The position numbers and the translations under genes were made by a program. Below the pieces are notes generated by a model, which was given only the letters and a program-made list of their open reading frames with translations, was not told the DNA's origin and ran no database searches. A stretch of 46,269 nucleotides of DNA from Lachnospiraceae bacterium (lineage in GTDB: Bacteria > Bacillota > Clostridia > Lachnospirales > Lachnospiraceae), in assembly GCA_024682075.1 (NCBI GenBank), contig JAIKZQ010000036.1, positions 1-46,269 on the forward strand. The letters run 5' to 3'. This document shows, piece after piece, positions 8,410 through 16,197 of the stretch. Position 1 is the stretch's first letter. Each line of letters begins with the position of its first letter.

Positions 8410-9060
8410 ATGCAGTATGAAAATGCGAAGGATATTCTCCCTGCAAGTCTTCTTGAAGAAGTGCAGAAGTATGCAGAAGGAAAAGCAATCTACATTCCCA
8501 AGCGCACAAAGCGTGGAGGCTGGGGAGAAGCATCTGGTTATCGTGAAAAACTGAACAAGAGAAATATCGCGATTTTGAATCGGTATTCTGCGGGATCATC
8601 GATAATGGAGATTGCCGAGGAGTTTTTTCTTTCACCGGAAACCATAAAAAAGATCGTGTACGGGAAGAAAGTAAACCTCCCGGAGTACTCTCCCTCTGTT
8701 TTTTCTGCGGGTCAGTATTCAAATGCCGGGCTGGGAGAAGAATGGGTACGGATATACCTTGAATCCATGGGCGCTGATATTCCGGACAGTGACAGGTACT
8801 TTTTGTCCGAACTTGTAAGGATGCCATTGCGTCTTATAGATGATGAGGGGAAAAAGACGGACAATGCGGATGAAGAAAACTGCAGAGATGTTCCTCTTAT
8901 TATTTTATTTGAAGACGGAAGTTTCCATGTAATATGCGGAAGAGACTGTCTGTCAATGCTCCGTAAAGAAAAGAAGAATGCTCATCATGCGTTCATTTTT
9001 GCAAATAAAGAAGAGTATGAATATTATTTGAAAAACTTCGGTAAACAGTTTCAAAGGTAG
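8410..9060 (+). CDS. CD3324-type helix-turn-helix protein with extra C-terminal domain
   Basis: The first 85 residues (ILPASLLEEVQKYAEGKAIYIP, conserved GWG, then MEIAEEFFLSPETIKKIVYG) match the CD3324-type small regulators with a Mor-like helix-turn-helix, and align with the whole 90-residue product of the gene at 10218. Residues about 105-216 form an added domain, EEWVRIYLESMGAD to GSFHVICGRDCLSML, that I do not recognise. It probably binds DNA through the N-terminal part and senses something with the other. It follows the degenerate phosphotransferase with a 1-nt gap and precedes an intact one, so it might regulate that group. Confidence 0.65.
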   Translation: MQYENAKDILPASLLEEVQKYAEGKAIYIPKRTKRGGWGEASGYREKLNKRNIAILNRYSAGSSIMEIAEEFFLSPETIKKIVYGKKVNLPEYSPSVFSAGQYSNAGLGEEWVRIYLESMGADIPDSDRYFLSELVRMPLRLIDDEGKKTDNADEENCRDVPLIILFEDGSFHVICGRDCLSMLRKEKKNAHHAFIFANKEEYEYYLKNFGKQFQR

Positions 9061-9073
9061 AGGGATAACAGCC

Positions 9074-9997
9074 ATGGATGAAAAGACTTTACAGGATATA
9101 CTGACATCTGATTATGGAATAGAATCCCCTTCTTTGGAATTCTTAAGAGAAGGCGGAACATATACATATATTGTGAATGGCAGGAATAAATATCTGCTTA
9201 AGGTTATTGGTTCCGCATTTTCAGATACAGCAAGACAGTCTGTTTCTATTATGAGATTTCTGGAAGAAAATGGCTTCCCGGTACCTGAAACCATACTTAC
9301 CAAAAGTGGAGAAGCCATTTTTGAAACCGAAACCGAGGGCGAGAAGAAGCTGATAGTCCTTATGGAATTCATTGATGGTGATGAGCCGGACCTTGAAAAA
9401 TGTGCTTCTGAAGTCGGAGGGCTTGTCGGCAGATTTCATCAATTGATGGAGAAGTATCCTGATGAAGCCGTACCTAAGGGCAGAGAATTCTTCATAGGAC
9501 GATATCTCGAATTCCTTCGTAAGAAGAATTACCCTCGCATTGCTGAGTATGAAGAATTGGGAAAACGTCTTTGGGATAAGGTTAAGGACCTTCCTAAGGG
9601 CAGGTGTCACGGAGATCTTCACAGAGGAAATTTGTTACGGAATGCAGACGGTCGTATTTATCTTGTGGATTTTGATACCGTTTGCAATGCACCGGTTATG
9701 TTTGATGTCATGGTCATGTGTGACATGACGGATTACTTTAATCTGAAGCAGCAAGATATTGAACTGACCGGGGAAGTATATCAGAGGTTTCTTTCAGGAT
9801 ATTCTGATTATCATAAACTGAGCCGTGAAGAAATACTGTCTTTTCCATATTGGGTAGCAATAAGGCATTTTCAGTTGCAAGCCACAATTCTCGAGATATA
9901 TGGAATTGACTGCATAGATGAAGGCTTTATCGATGGTCAGCTGAATTGGCTGAACAAGTGGCTGGAAGAGGTGCCGGAGTTTTCAGATGAGCTTTGA
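9074..9997 (+). CDS. Aminoglycoside phosphotransferase family kinase
   Basis: The 307-residue protein has a complete APH/choline-kinase fold. The N-lobe carries a nucleotide-binding lysine in KYLLKVIG. The catalytic loop is CHGDLHRGN (His179, Asp181, Asn186) and the metal-binding motif is VDFD (Asp199). It would transfer the ATP gamma-phosphate to a hydroxyl of a small molecule such as an aminoglycoside, amino sugar or homoserine-like compound; which one cannot be told. GAGGG at 9060-9064 serves as ribosome binding site. In contrast to the gene at 7698, its active-site residues are all present. Confidence 0.85.
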   Translation: MDEKTLQDILTSDYGIESPSLEFLREGGTYTYIVNGRNKYLLKVIGSAFSDTARQSVSIMRFLEENGFPVPETILTKSGEAIFETETEGEKKLIVLMEFIDGDEPDLEKCASEVGGLVGRFHQLMEKYPDEAVPKGREFFIGRYLEFLRKKNYPRIAEYEELGKRLWDKVKDLPKGRCHGDLHRGNLLRNADGRIYLVDFDTVCNAPVMFDVMVMCDMTDYFNLKQQDIELTGEVYQRFLSGYSDYHKLSREEILSFPYWVAIRHFQLQATILEIYGIDCIDEGFIDGQLNWLNKWLEEVPEFSDEL

Positions 9998-10047
9998 TCA
10001 GGATAGGAAACGGAAATGCTCAAGTTTATTTATAATCGTTCTTAAGG

Positions 10048-10076
10048 TTGAATTATAAACTGTGTTCACTTACAAT
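10048..10076 (+). promoter_or_regulatory. Candidate sigma-A promoter for the leader frame and helix-turn-helix gene
   Basis: TTGAAT at 10048-10053 and TACAAT at 10071-10076 are separated by exactly 17 nt. Transcription would begin near 10083, leaving a short 5' leader before the nonapeptide frame at 10120. It lies in the 220-nt gap after the phosphotransferase gene. Confidence 0.55.
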
Positions 10077-10119
10077 TAATAAAGATATGTTTTACATGAC
10101 AGGAAAGGAGCATGATCAT

Positions 10120-10149
10120 ATGAGAATCAGAGTTGTTAACGCTCAGTAG
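10120..10149 (+). CDS. Short leader frame MRIRVVNAQ, or head of a lost GNAT gene
   Basis: A nine-codon frame ATG to TAG has a strong ribosome binding site (AAGGAG about 8 nt upstream) and a promoter 44 nt upstream. It encodes MRIRVVNAQ. The Arg-Ile-Arg is a +X+ motif of the type that lets macrolides stall ribosomes on leader peptides such as ErmDL. Its last codons form one arm of competing hairpins. Alternatively it is the first nine residues of a deleted acetyltransferase, since GNAT proteins often begin in this way. The signals are directly visible; the leader function is inferred. Confidence 0.5.
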   Translation: MRIRVVNAQ

Positions 10150-10209
10150 TCTGAGCTTAAATAAATGAATCGTAAGCTCAGATGAATCCTAAAAGAAGTG
10201 ATATTAGGA
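10141..10209 (+). promoter_or_regulatory. Mutually exclusive hairpins between leader frame and next gene
   Basis: GCTCAG (10141-10146, the last codons of the leader frame) can pair with CTGAGC (10151-10156). The overlapping TCTGAGCTTA (10150-10159) pairs perfectly over 10 bp with TAAGCTCAGA (10173-10182). The two stems exclude each other. A third, weaker stem TCCTAA (10187-10192) with TTAGGA (10204-10209) covers part of the AGGAGG ribosome binding site of the gene at 10218. No U-run follows the 10-bp stem, so it is not an intrinsic terminator. Confidence 0.5.
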
Positions 10210-10217
10210 GGAATATT

Positions 10218-10490
10218 ATGAGCTATATAAAGGCAGAGAATGTGCTGCCACAGGAATTAATTGATACGATTCAGCAATATGTAGACGGAAAATTGATTTA
10301 TATTCCATGCAAGGAAAAACAGGAGTGGGGCTCTGCTACTTCCGCCAGGAAATTCTTTCGGGAACGCAATGAGAGAATCTACGAGACTTACAAAGGCGGA
10401 ATGGGATTACGGGAACTTGCTCTAAGATTTTCATTATCTGAGAAAAGCATCCAGAGGATTCTAAGGGATCAGAGACTTGCTGAATTATAG
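10218..10490 (+). CDS. Small CD3324-type helix-turn-helix regulator
   Basis: The 90-residue product begins MSYIKAENVLPQELID and contains KLIYIPCKEK, a conserved EWGS, and a C-terminal helix-turn-helix (LRELALRFSLSEKSIQRILRD). It is the minimal form of the family whose N-terminal domain also starts the protein at 8410. It likely binds DNA as a transcription factor; targets are unknown. The start at 10218 follows a perfect AGGAGG at 10206-10211; an upstream in-frame ATG at 10182 lacks such a site. A leader frame with hairpins precedes it and an intrinsic terminator follows at 10528. Confidence 0.75.
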   Translation: MSYIKAENVLPQELIDTIQQYVDGKLIYIPCKEKQEWGSATSARKFFRERNERIYETYKGGMGLRELALRFSLSEKSIQRILRDQRLAEL

Positions 10491-10527
10491 ATTTAAAAGA
10501 GAAACAATGCTGAATTTAAATGAGTGT

Positions 10528-10555
10528 GGCCGGACCCCAGTGTCCGGCCTTTCTT
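10528..10555 (+). terminator. Intrinsic terminator
   Basis: GGCCGGAC (10528-10535) and GTCCGGCC (10542-10549) form a perfect 8-bp stem with a 6-nt loop, followed by TTTCTT. It ends the unit carrying the small regulator, only 14 nt before the start codon of the next gene. Confidence 0.85.
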
Positions 10556-10569
10556 ATAGGGAGATCAAA

Positions 10570-11565
10570 ATGGAAGAAAAAATATTTTATCATGTAATAT
10601 CCGACATTCCTAAAAAGGTCGGTGATCATGTGATTTTGGATGAGAAACATCCCAATCGTGTTCAGAAACGAGTATATGAAGAAATTGAAACCGTGAATGA
10701 TATTTACAATAATCCGGGAAAATATAAGGATGAAGAATTGAGCCACAGTGTGGATGTCGCACTTCGTGAGCTGGCTTTGGAGAAGGTCAGAAAAGAAAAG
10801 TATCCGGAGTATCCGTCCAGAATGGCTTCTTTGTATGTATCCAGGTCATATGAGGAAGCTGAGCGGTGGGGAGATTATTTTGCCAAGTTAGGAAGACCTA
10901 CCTTTGGAATTGCCAAGATAAAAGTCACCGGAAGAGTATTTGAGGGAGATGCCTATAAGTGCTTTGATGGAGTGACAGACGAAAAAGAAAATCTCAGAAT
11001 GGCTGAAATTTACTGGGAGAATGGAACTAATGAGGATGGACACGAACCGATTGTGGAGATTCTTGCTGACGGAGACATAGAGATTATGGAGATGGTAAAA
11101 GTGATTAATGCTAATACGGAATACAAATATTTTGAACTTAGAGAAAAGCCTGAATTAAAGGATATGGCCGCAGACTGGTTTCACAAAAAGTGGGGTGTAC
11201 CTACTGAGGCATATCTTGAGTGCATGACAGATTACCTTGATAAGAATACGGAAAACGGATGGTATCTGTGCATGCTCGGAGATCAGATTGTCGGAGGGCT
11301 CGGAGTGATTGACAATGACTTTCATGACAGAAAGGATCTCAGCCCCAATGTGTGTGCGGTATATACGGAGGAAGCGCATCGTAATCAAGGGATAGCCGGA
11401 AGGCTTCTTGATCTTGTTGTGAACGATATGAGAGATAAGGGAATATCGCCACTTTATCTCGTGACAGATCATACCGGATTTTATGAGCGTTACGGATGGG
11501 AGTTCTTCTGCATGGCTCAGGGCGATGATGAACCGGAACAGACAAGGTTATATATTCACAGATAA
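10570..11565 (+). CDS. DUF2441 domain fused to GNAT acetyltransferase
   Basis: Residues 1 to about 178 match DUF2441 (FYHVISDIPKKVGDHVILDE, later ALRELALEKVRKEKYPEYPS, a highly conserved block). Residues about 185-331 are a GNAT domain with acetyl-CoA motif RNQGIAGRLL (271-280) and a closing FYERYGWEFF. DUF2441 has no established function; the acetyltransferase part should acetylate a small molecule or protein. The start ATG 10570 follows GGGAG, while an upstream in-frame ATG at 10477 would place the terminator inside the gene, which is unlikely. The fusion suggests that both parts act on the same target. Confidence 0.82.
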   Translation: MEEKIFYHVISDIPKKVGDHVILDEKHPNRVQKRVYEEIETVNDIYNNPGKYKDEELSHSVDVALRELALEKVRKEKYPEYPSRMASLYVSRSYEEAERWGDYFAKLGRPTFGIAKIKVTGRVFEGDAYKCFDGVTDEKENLRMAEIYWENGTNEDGHEPIVEILADGDIEIMEMVKVINANTEYKYFELREKPELKDMAADWFHKKWGVPTEAYLECMTDYLDKNTENGWYLCMLGDQIVGGLGVIDNDFHDRKDLSPNVCAVYTEEAHRNQGIAGRLLDLVVNDMRDKGISPLYLVTDHTGFYERYGWEFFCMAQGDDEPEQTRLYIHR

Positions 11566-11575
11566 GGTGATCAAT

Positions 11576-12511
11576 ATGGATTACAGTACGAAGATATCAG
11601 AAAGAATGTGGAATCAGCCGGATAAAGGTGAACTGGAAGCTGAGAGGGAACATACTTTCATAGACGATATTGTTCAGAAATCACATATAGAAAAAGAACT
11701 TCTTGCCAATCTCGACGGTATAGAGACTGCATTTGACGGCGGAGCGGGATGCGGACGCTTTTCAATACTATTGGCGAAGCAGGGAATCCATGTAACACAT
11801 TTTGACATCTCCCGGCCCATGATCGATAAAGCAAAAGAGATTGCGGAAAAAGAGGGAGTGCTTGATAAGCTGACTTTTGTTAAAGGAGTACTTGAAGATC
11901 TGTCGGAATACGGAGATCGTTCATTTGACCTTGTAATGTCTTTTGACTCACCGATATCCTACACTTATCCGAATCAGGAACGGACAATCGGTGAACTTGT
12001 CAGGATTGCAAAAAAGCGCATTATGATAAGCGTATCGAGCAGACTTGGAGCATTGCCTTATTTGTCAAATCCCATTCAGAAGAATCAGTTTATACTGGAT
12101 GAGAACAGCAAGGATGCATGGGTACAGTGGTGCATAAGCAGCAGGGAGAAGATGATAGAAGGGTTTTCTTTTAACAAAGATGCTCTGTGGAAGTCATATG
12201 AAAACGGTCTGCTCTGTGATGTGGAAGAGTCAAAGAAGTCTTATGATAACGGCGAAACTCCGTGGAGTATTTCCTATCACTTTATGCCGGATGAACTGGA
12301 AGAGATTCTTAAAAAGAATGGCGTGAAGAACATATCGCTTGCCGGACCCGGAGCTTATGCAAGGACCATCCCGAATGAGATTCTTGTAAAGATAATGAGA
12401 GATCCATCGCAGAGAAAGGAATTCCTTGATTTTTGTCATGAGTATGACAGCAATCCTTACGTCTGCGGAATGGGAAAGGATAATCTGTTTGCTAAGGGAG
12501 ATATAGAATAA
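11576..12511 (+). CDS. Class I SAM-dependent methyltransferase
   Basis: This 311-residue methyltransferase has motif I AFDGGAGCGRFSILLAKQG (from about residue 51), post-I HFDISRPM, and motif IV-like DLVMSFDSPISYTYPNQ. The C-terminal third carries additional helices, with a WSISYHFMPDELEEILKKNG segment shared with ubiE-like small-molecule methyltransferases. AAGGTGA (11564-11570) precedes the ATG at 11576. A longer in-frame frame extends upstream into the preceding gene but lacks a ribosome binding site. It begins 11 nt after the DUF2441-GNAT gene, so the two are probably co-transcribed. Confidence 0.82.
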   Translation: MDYSTKISERMWNQPDKGELEAEREHTFIDDIVQKSHIEKELLANLDGIETAFDGGAGCGRFSILLAKQGIHVTHFDISRPMIDKAKEIAEKEGVLDKLTFVKGVLEDLSEYGDRSFDLVMSFDSPISYTYPNQERTIGELVRIAKKRIMISVSSRLGALPYLSNPIQKNQFILDENSKDAWVQWCISSREKMIEGFSFNKDALWKSYENGLLCDVEESKKSYDNGETPWSISYHFMPDELEEILKKNGVKNISLAGPGAYARTIPNEILVKIMRDPSQRKEFLDFCHEYDSNPYVCGMGKDNLFAKGDIE

Positions 12512-12626
12512 ATAATTTTTCCTCAAGGTTGAACAAATTGGACCTGACAAACCGGAACATAAATTGACAGGTTTTCTATTGTAACTCCGCATAGAATGGA
12601 ATCATCAAAGAGAAGGAGTGTGACAG

Positions 12627-13511
12627 ATGGAGTGGCTTACCTGCATTCGGAAGGCTATTGATTACATGGAAGAGCATCTGGAAGACAACATAAGTGCGCA
12701 GGATGTTGCCGATCAGGTCTTTATGTCCTCATTCTTTTTCCAGAAGGGATTTTCACTGATGACCGGGTGCGGGATTGGCGAGTATATCAGAAACCGCAGG
12801 TTGTACCTGGCAGCACTGGACCTTCAGAAAACGGATGAAAAAATAATCGATATAGCACTGCGTTACTGCTATGAAACGCCCGAAAGCTTTACAAAAGCTT
12901 TTTCACGCTTTCATGGAGCAAGCCCTTCACAGGTGCGGGAAGGCGCGCCGATAAAAGCATTTCTTCCTCTGAAAATTGAGATTACTATTCACGGAGGGAA
13001 TGAGATGGATTACAAGATTAAAACAATGACCGGCTTTAAAGTGATCGGTTTTGCAAGAGTATTTGACGGAGAATCTTCCTACATAGAGATTCCAAAGTTC
13101 TGGGATGAGATCCGCGAAAAATATGCGGATAATGTCTGGAAGGGAAATGAACCGGCAAATGCCTGCGAAAAGGCAATCGTAGATAACAACATCGGTGAGT
13201 ACGGTGTCTGTGTTGATGATATCGGCGACGGCAAATTCACCTATATCGTTGCAGGCATCTACAAGGGTGGCGAAGTTCCTGAGGGCATGACTGTTTATGA
13301 ACTTCCTGATTTTGACTGGGCTGTCTTCGACTGCTATGGTCCATGTCCCAAAGCACTTCAGGATGTTAACACCATAATATTCAGAGAGTGGATGCCCGGA
13401 AATCCTGACTTTGAGTTCCCCGGCAGGGCGAATATTGAGTGGTATGGTGAAGAGGATCCAAGTTCTCCGGATTATCACAGCGCTATATGGATACCTGTGA
13501 AGAAGAAGTGA
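12627..13511 (+). CDS. AraC-family regulator with GyrI-like effector domain
   Basis: Residues 5-104 form the double helix-turn-helix of the AraC/XylS family (AIDYMEEHLEDNISAQDVAD and IIDIALRYCYETPESFTKAF, ending FSRFHGASPSQVRE). Residues about 127-292 are a GyrI-like / BmrR-effector-type domain that binds small hydrophobic or cationic compounds. Such proteins (Rob, BltR-like) switch on efflux or detoxification genes. An AAGGAG site precedes the start. The 115-nt upstream gap holds a TTGACA at 12563 and a short GGTTT/AAACC repeat, possibly its own promoter and operator. It lies between methyltransferase and prenyltransferase-like genes and might regulate its downstream neighbours. Confidence 0.88.
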   Translation: MEWLTCIRKAIDYMEEHLEDNISAQDVADQVFMSSFFFQKGFSLMTGCGIGEYIRNRRLYLAALDLQKTDEKIIDIALRYCYETPESFTKAFSRFHGASPSQVREGAPIKAFLPLKIEITIHGGNEMDYKIKTMTGFKVIGFARVFDGESSYIEIPKFWDEIREKYADNVWKGNEPANACEKAIVDNNIGEYGVCVDDIGDGKFTYIVAGIYKGGEVPEGMTVYELPDFDWAVFDCYGPCPKALQDVNTIIFREWMPGNPDFEFPGRANIEWYGEEDPSSPDYHSAIWIPVKKK

Positions 13512-13570
13512 TTCTGTTATGCGGATTAATGTGTGATGCCCCATGATTGATATGAAAGGAGGGCGGAGGA

Positions 13571-14443
13571 ATGGATCAAAGCATTTTGGATTGGCTTTTG
13601 GAAGATACAAATCCGGAGGTAAAACTCAGAACACTGAAGGAATACAAAAAGCTGCCGGAAGATGATGAAAATGTGATTGCGTGCAAAAAGGAACTGCTTG
13701 GCAGCAAAGTATATGAGCGCGGACTTAAAAAGCTGAAGAAAGACAAACCCTGGGACAAGTATGATGCCCTCCTGGCTTTTGCCGAATGGGGACTGACGAG
13801 AGATGATATCGGAGAAGATATAGATGATGAAGTGTATTCTCTGATTGAGAGTACCGGTTTTAAAATGCTGTGCGGCGAGCCGCTTCTTCTCAGAAATCTT
13901 GTTAAGCTGGGATATTTATCTGAAGATATCGTTAAAAATGAGATTGATTCTGTTCTTAAGCTGATCAAGGACGACGGCGGCTTTGGGTGCATCAGTACCA
14001 ACAAGAAGATCAATGATCCAAAGAAACCTCATAAGAGCTGCGCACGACTGACAGTGGAATATTTGCTGCTGGTGGCAGAACTGCATTTACAGGGATACGA
14101 AACCGGCTGTGCAGATGCATTGGTGCATTATTTCACCAAACGCAACATTTTCTATAGGACAGATGATATGAAAACTCCTATGGTGGATGTAATGCTTGGA
14201 ACATTCTATCCGCCTGATCCAATCAAGATCGGGGCTCATCAGATTGTCTATGCACTGCGTGTGCTCGGCTGTTCACCGAAATCGAAAGCCATGAAAGCCG
14301 GGTATAAAGTGCTGGATCAGCACAGGCGGGAGAATGGAAGATACGTTCTGACAGCATCTAAAAGTGTACCGGCGTTCAAGGCAGGTAATGTCGGTGAAGA
14401 GAATAAGTGGGTGACACTATACGCCTGCATGGCCGGAGAATAA
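13571..14443 (+). CDS. Prenyltransferase/squalene-cyclase-fold-like protein of unknown function
   Basis: The 290-residue protein is almost all alpha-helical, with repeats ending in GF/GG motifs (DDGGFGCISTN and, near the C-terminus, ENGRYVLTAS). They resemble the alpha-alpha toroid of terpene cyclases and prenyltransferases. No DDxD or DxDD catalytic motif is evident, so enzyme activity is doubtful. A strong ribosome binding site (AAAGGAGGG) precedes ATG 13571. The last residues KWVTLYACMAGE recur as an orphan tail at 6041, showing that a second copy once existed. It is 13 nt upstream of the GNAT-Nudix gene. Confidence 0.55.
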   Translation: MDQSILDWLLEDTNPEVKLRTLKEYKKLPEDDENVIACKKELLGSKVYERGLKKLKKDKPWDKYDALLAFAEWGLTRDDIGEDIDDEVYSLIESTGFKMLCGEPLLLRNLVKLGYLSEDIVKNEIDSVLKLIKDDGGFGCISTNKKINDPKKPHKSCARLTVEYLLLVAELHLQGYETGCADALVHYFTKRNIFYRTDDMKTPMVDVMLGTFYPPDPIKIGAHQIVYALRVLGCSPKSKAMKAGYKVLDQHRRENGRYVLTASKSVPAFKAGNVGEENKWVTLYACMAGE

Positions 14444-14456
14444 AGGGTGATAAAAT

Positions 14457-15419
14457 ATGAGAGTGGTCAATTATTTTGACAGCGATAATAAAGAGCATTG
14501 GCTTAATGAGATCCGGAAGGGTGACTGGAGTGCGGCTGCATTTCTTTATGAGCTGTTGAGCAAGGGAACATTCTTTGATGCTGTGGGCGAAAACTCCAGG
14601 GTTTTGCTGCTTACAGACGGGGATGAACTGATCTCATTTTGCACGTATGCGGAAAAAGATGACATACAGCCCACAGAGCTTACTCCGTGGATCGGATTTG
14701 TCTATACATTTCCGAAACACAGAGGGCATCATTATGTGAGTCTTCTTATGGAAGAGGCAGAAAGACTTGCAATGAAAGATGGTATATCCGAAGTCTATAT
14801 CTCTACCAACCATATCGGACTCTATGAGAAATATGGTTGTGAGTTCAAAACGGAGATGATGGACATGAACGGAGAACTGTCCGGAGTCTATGTAAAAAAG
14901 ATTCCGAACGATGAATTGCTGATCGAACTCCAGGATACGGAGTGGCCGTTTGAATATACGGATCATGACAGAAGGATAGCCAGAGCCATTGTTTATGATG
15001 ATGAAGGATTCTTTTATTTTGTCCGTGCCGAAAGGGACGATGATTTCGGAAGGGCGACACTTATAGAAACTTCCGGCGGCGGAGTTGAACCGGGTGAAGA
15101 CCTGAATACAGCAATCAGGCGAGAACTTAAAGAGGAATTAGGTGCAGAGGTCGAAGTTATCTGCAGGATCGGGATAGTCAGTGATCATTACAATCTGATC
15201 CACAGACATAATCTGAACAACTATTTTCTATGCAAAGTCATTTCATTTGGAGACAAGCATCTTACACAGGATGAGATAGAGGACTTCCATCTGTCCACAC
15301 TAAAGCTGGCCTATGATGAGGCTGTTGCGGAATATGAAAAAAGACGGGAAACAAGGCTTGGAAGGCTGGTCGCGAATCGCGAGCTACCAATCCTCAGGAA
15401 GGCAAGAGAATTAATGTGA
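14457..15419 (+). CDS. GNAT acetyltransferase fused to Nudix hydrolase
   Basis: This is a 320-residue two-domain protein. Residues about 1-150 are a GNAT domain (WIGFVYTFPKHRGHHYVSLL at 78-97, and IGLYEKYGCEF). Residues about 165-310 are a Nudix domain with Nudix box GGGVEPGEDLNTA then RRELKEELGA (207-230). The acetyl-CoA loop FPKHRGHHY lacks the usual glycine pattern (RGxGxG/A), so transferase activity may be weak. The Nudix catalytic Glu residues are all kept. A ribosome binding site (AAGGGTGAT) precedes the ATG. The fusion suggests acyl transfer and pyrophosphate cleavage on one substrate; that is inference. Confidence 0.82.
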   Translation: MRVVNYFDSDNKEHWLNEIRKGDWSAAAFLYELLSKGTFFDAVGENSRVLLLTDGDELISFCTYAEKDDIQPTELTPWIGFVYTFPKHRGHHYVSLLMEEAERLAMKDGISEVYISTNHIGLYEKYGCEFKTEMMDMNGELSGVYVKKIPNDELLIELQDTEWPFEYTDHDRRIARAIVYDDEGFFYFVRAERDDDFGRATLIETSGGGVEPGEDLNTAIRRELKEELGAEVEVICRIGIVSDHYNLIHRHNLNNYFLCKVISFGDKHLTQDEIEDFHLSTLKLAYDEAVAEYEKRRETRLGRLVANRELPILRKARELM

Positions 15420-15437
15420 TCTGGGATAACGTTTACC

Positions 15438-15463
15438 GCCAAGGGGCTTATTCGCTCCTTGGC
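15438..15463 (+). terminator. Strong hairpin, probable weak terminator
   Basis: GCCAAGGGGC (15438-15447) and GCTCCTTGGC (15454-15463) form a 10-bp stem with one G-T pair and a 6-nt loop, 18 nt after the stop of the GNAT-Nudix gene. Only a poor T-tract (GAATTGTTT) follows, so termination efficiency is uncertain. Confidence 0.6.
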
Positions 15464-15488
15464 GAATTGTTTATATGGGGTGTAAAAT
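15459..15488 (+). promoter_or_regulatory. Candidate promoter for the DinB gene
   Basis: TTGGCG (15459-15464) and TAAAAT (15483-15488) are spaced by 18 nt and the -35 overlaps the 3' arm of the hairpin. This would restart transcription after the preceding unit. Match quality is moderate. Confidence 0.35.
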
Positions 15489-15532
15489 AAAGTTGGTGTG
15501 TTTTTATTTGTAGGGGGCCGGGACAAGAATAT

Positions 15533-16183
15533 ATGAATAAGGATTGGTCGGAGAAGAACAAAGAAATACAGAAACTGTTGTCAAAAGAATCCACTTTTGG
15601 CGAAGCCATCCGAAAACTCATAGAATTCAGGGAAGAATTGTTCCGGCAGATAACCCTGATAGTGAAAGACTATCCTGAAGAGGCTTTTTATCAAATGCCA
15701 TTCGCCGGGGCCAAGGGCTATCACAGCAAAACTCTTGCGTATTCCATTTGGCATATATTCCGGATAGAAGATATCGTGGCTCATGAGATGATCGCAGAGA
15801 ACGAGCAGATACTGTTTGACAAAAAGTATGATAAAAAGACGGGGTCCCCGATCATCACAACCGGTAACGAACTTAAAGGTAAAGATATAGCGGAATTTTC
15901 AAAGAAACTGGATGTGCAGGAACTTTACCGTTACGCGAAGGCCGTAAAAGAATCAACAGACCGGATCCTGAAGAAATTAAAATACAAAGATTTAAAAAGA
16001 AAGTTCGGTGAAGATACTAAACAGAAACTGACAGAGAGCAAGTGTGTCAGTGAGGATGAAAACGCATTCTGGCTGATAGATTACTGGTGTGGCAAGGATG
16101 TAAAAGGACTCATCCAAATGCCTTTTTCACGCCACTGGATCATGCACATTGAAGCAATGCTGCGCATAGCGAAAAGGCTTTGA
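15533..16183 (+). CDS. DinB-like four-helix metal-binding protein
   Basis: The 216-residue protein matches the DinB/YfiT fold. Two helices carry possible metal-binding histidines: LAYSIWHIFRIEDIVAHEMI in the middle and SRHWIMHIEAMLRIAK at the C-terminus. Members act as thiol-dependent transferases or metal hydrolases; the substrate here is unknown. The next gene begins across its stop codon, so DinB and the downstream uracil-DNA-glycosylase-superfamily gene are probably one unit. Confidence 0.78.
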   Translation: MNKDWSEKNKEIQKLLSKESTFGEAIRKLIEFREELFRQITLIVKDYPEEAFYQMPFAGAKGYHSKTLAYSIWHIFRIEDIVAHEMIAENEQILFDKKYDKKTGSPIITTGNELKGKDIAEFSKKLDVQELYRYAKAVKESTDRILKKLKYKDLKRKFGEDTKQKLTESKCVSEDENAFWLIDYWCGKDVKGLIQMPFSRHWIMHIEAMLRIAKRL

Positions 16184-16197
16184 GAGATTATGCTGTA

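Noticed and set aside
10041..10053. TTAAGGTTGAAT resembling the MerR promoter -10 at 37144
   Set aside because: No TTGAC-like -35 or dyad occurs 19 nt upstream. The TTGAAT is better explained as a -35 of its own.
12520..12535. TCAAGGTTGAAC near the AraC-GyrI gene, another MerR-promoter look-alike
   Set aside because: No suitable -35 or inverted repeat with the required 19-bp spacing is present.
12927..13610. Long open frame on the minus strand opposite the AraC-GyrI gene (and similar ones elsewhere)
   Set aside because: The + strand frame has clear domain motifs and ribosome binding site. The opposite frames have neither and arise from codon bias.
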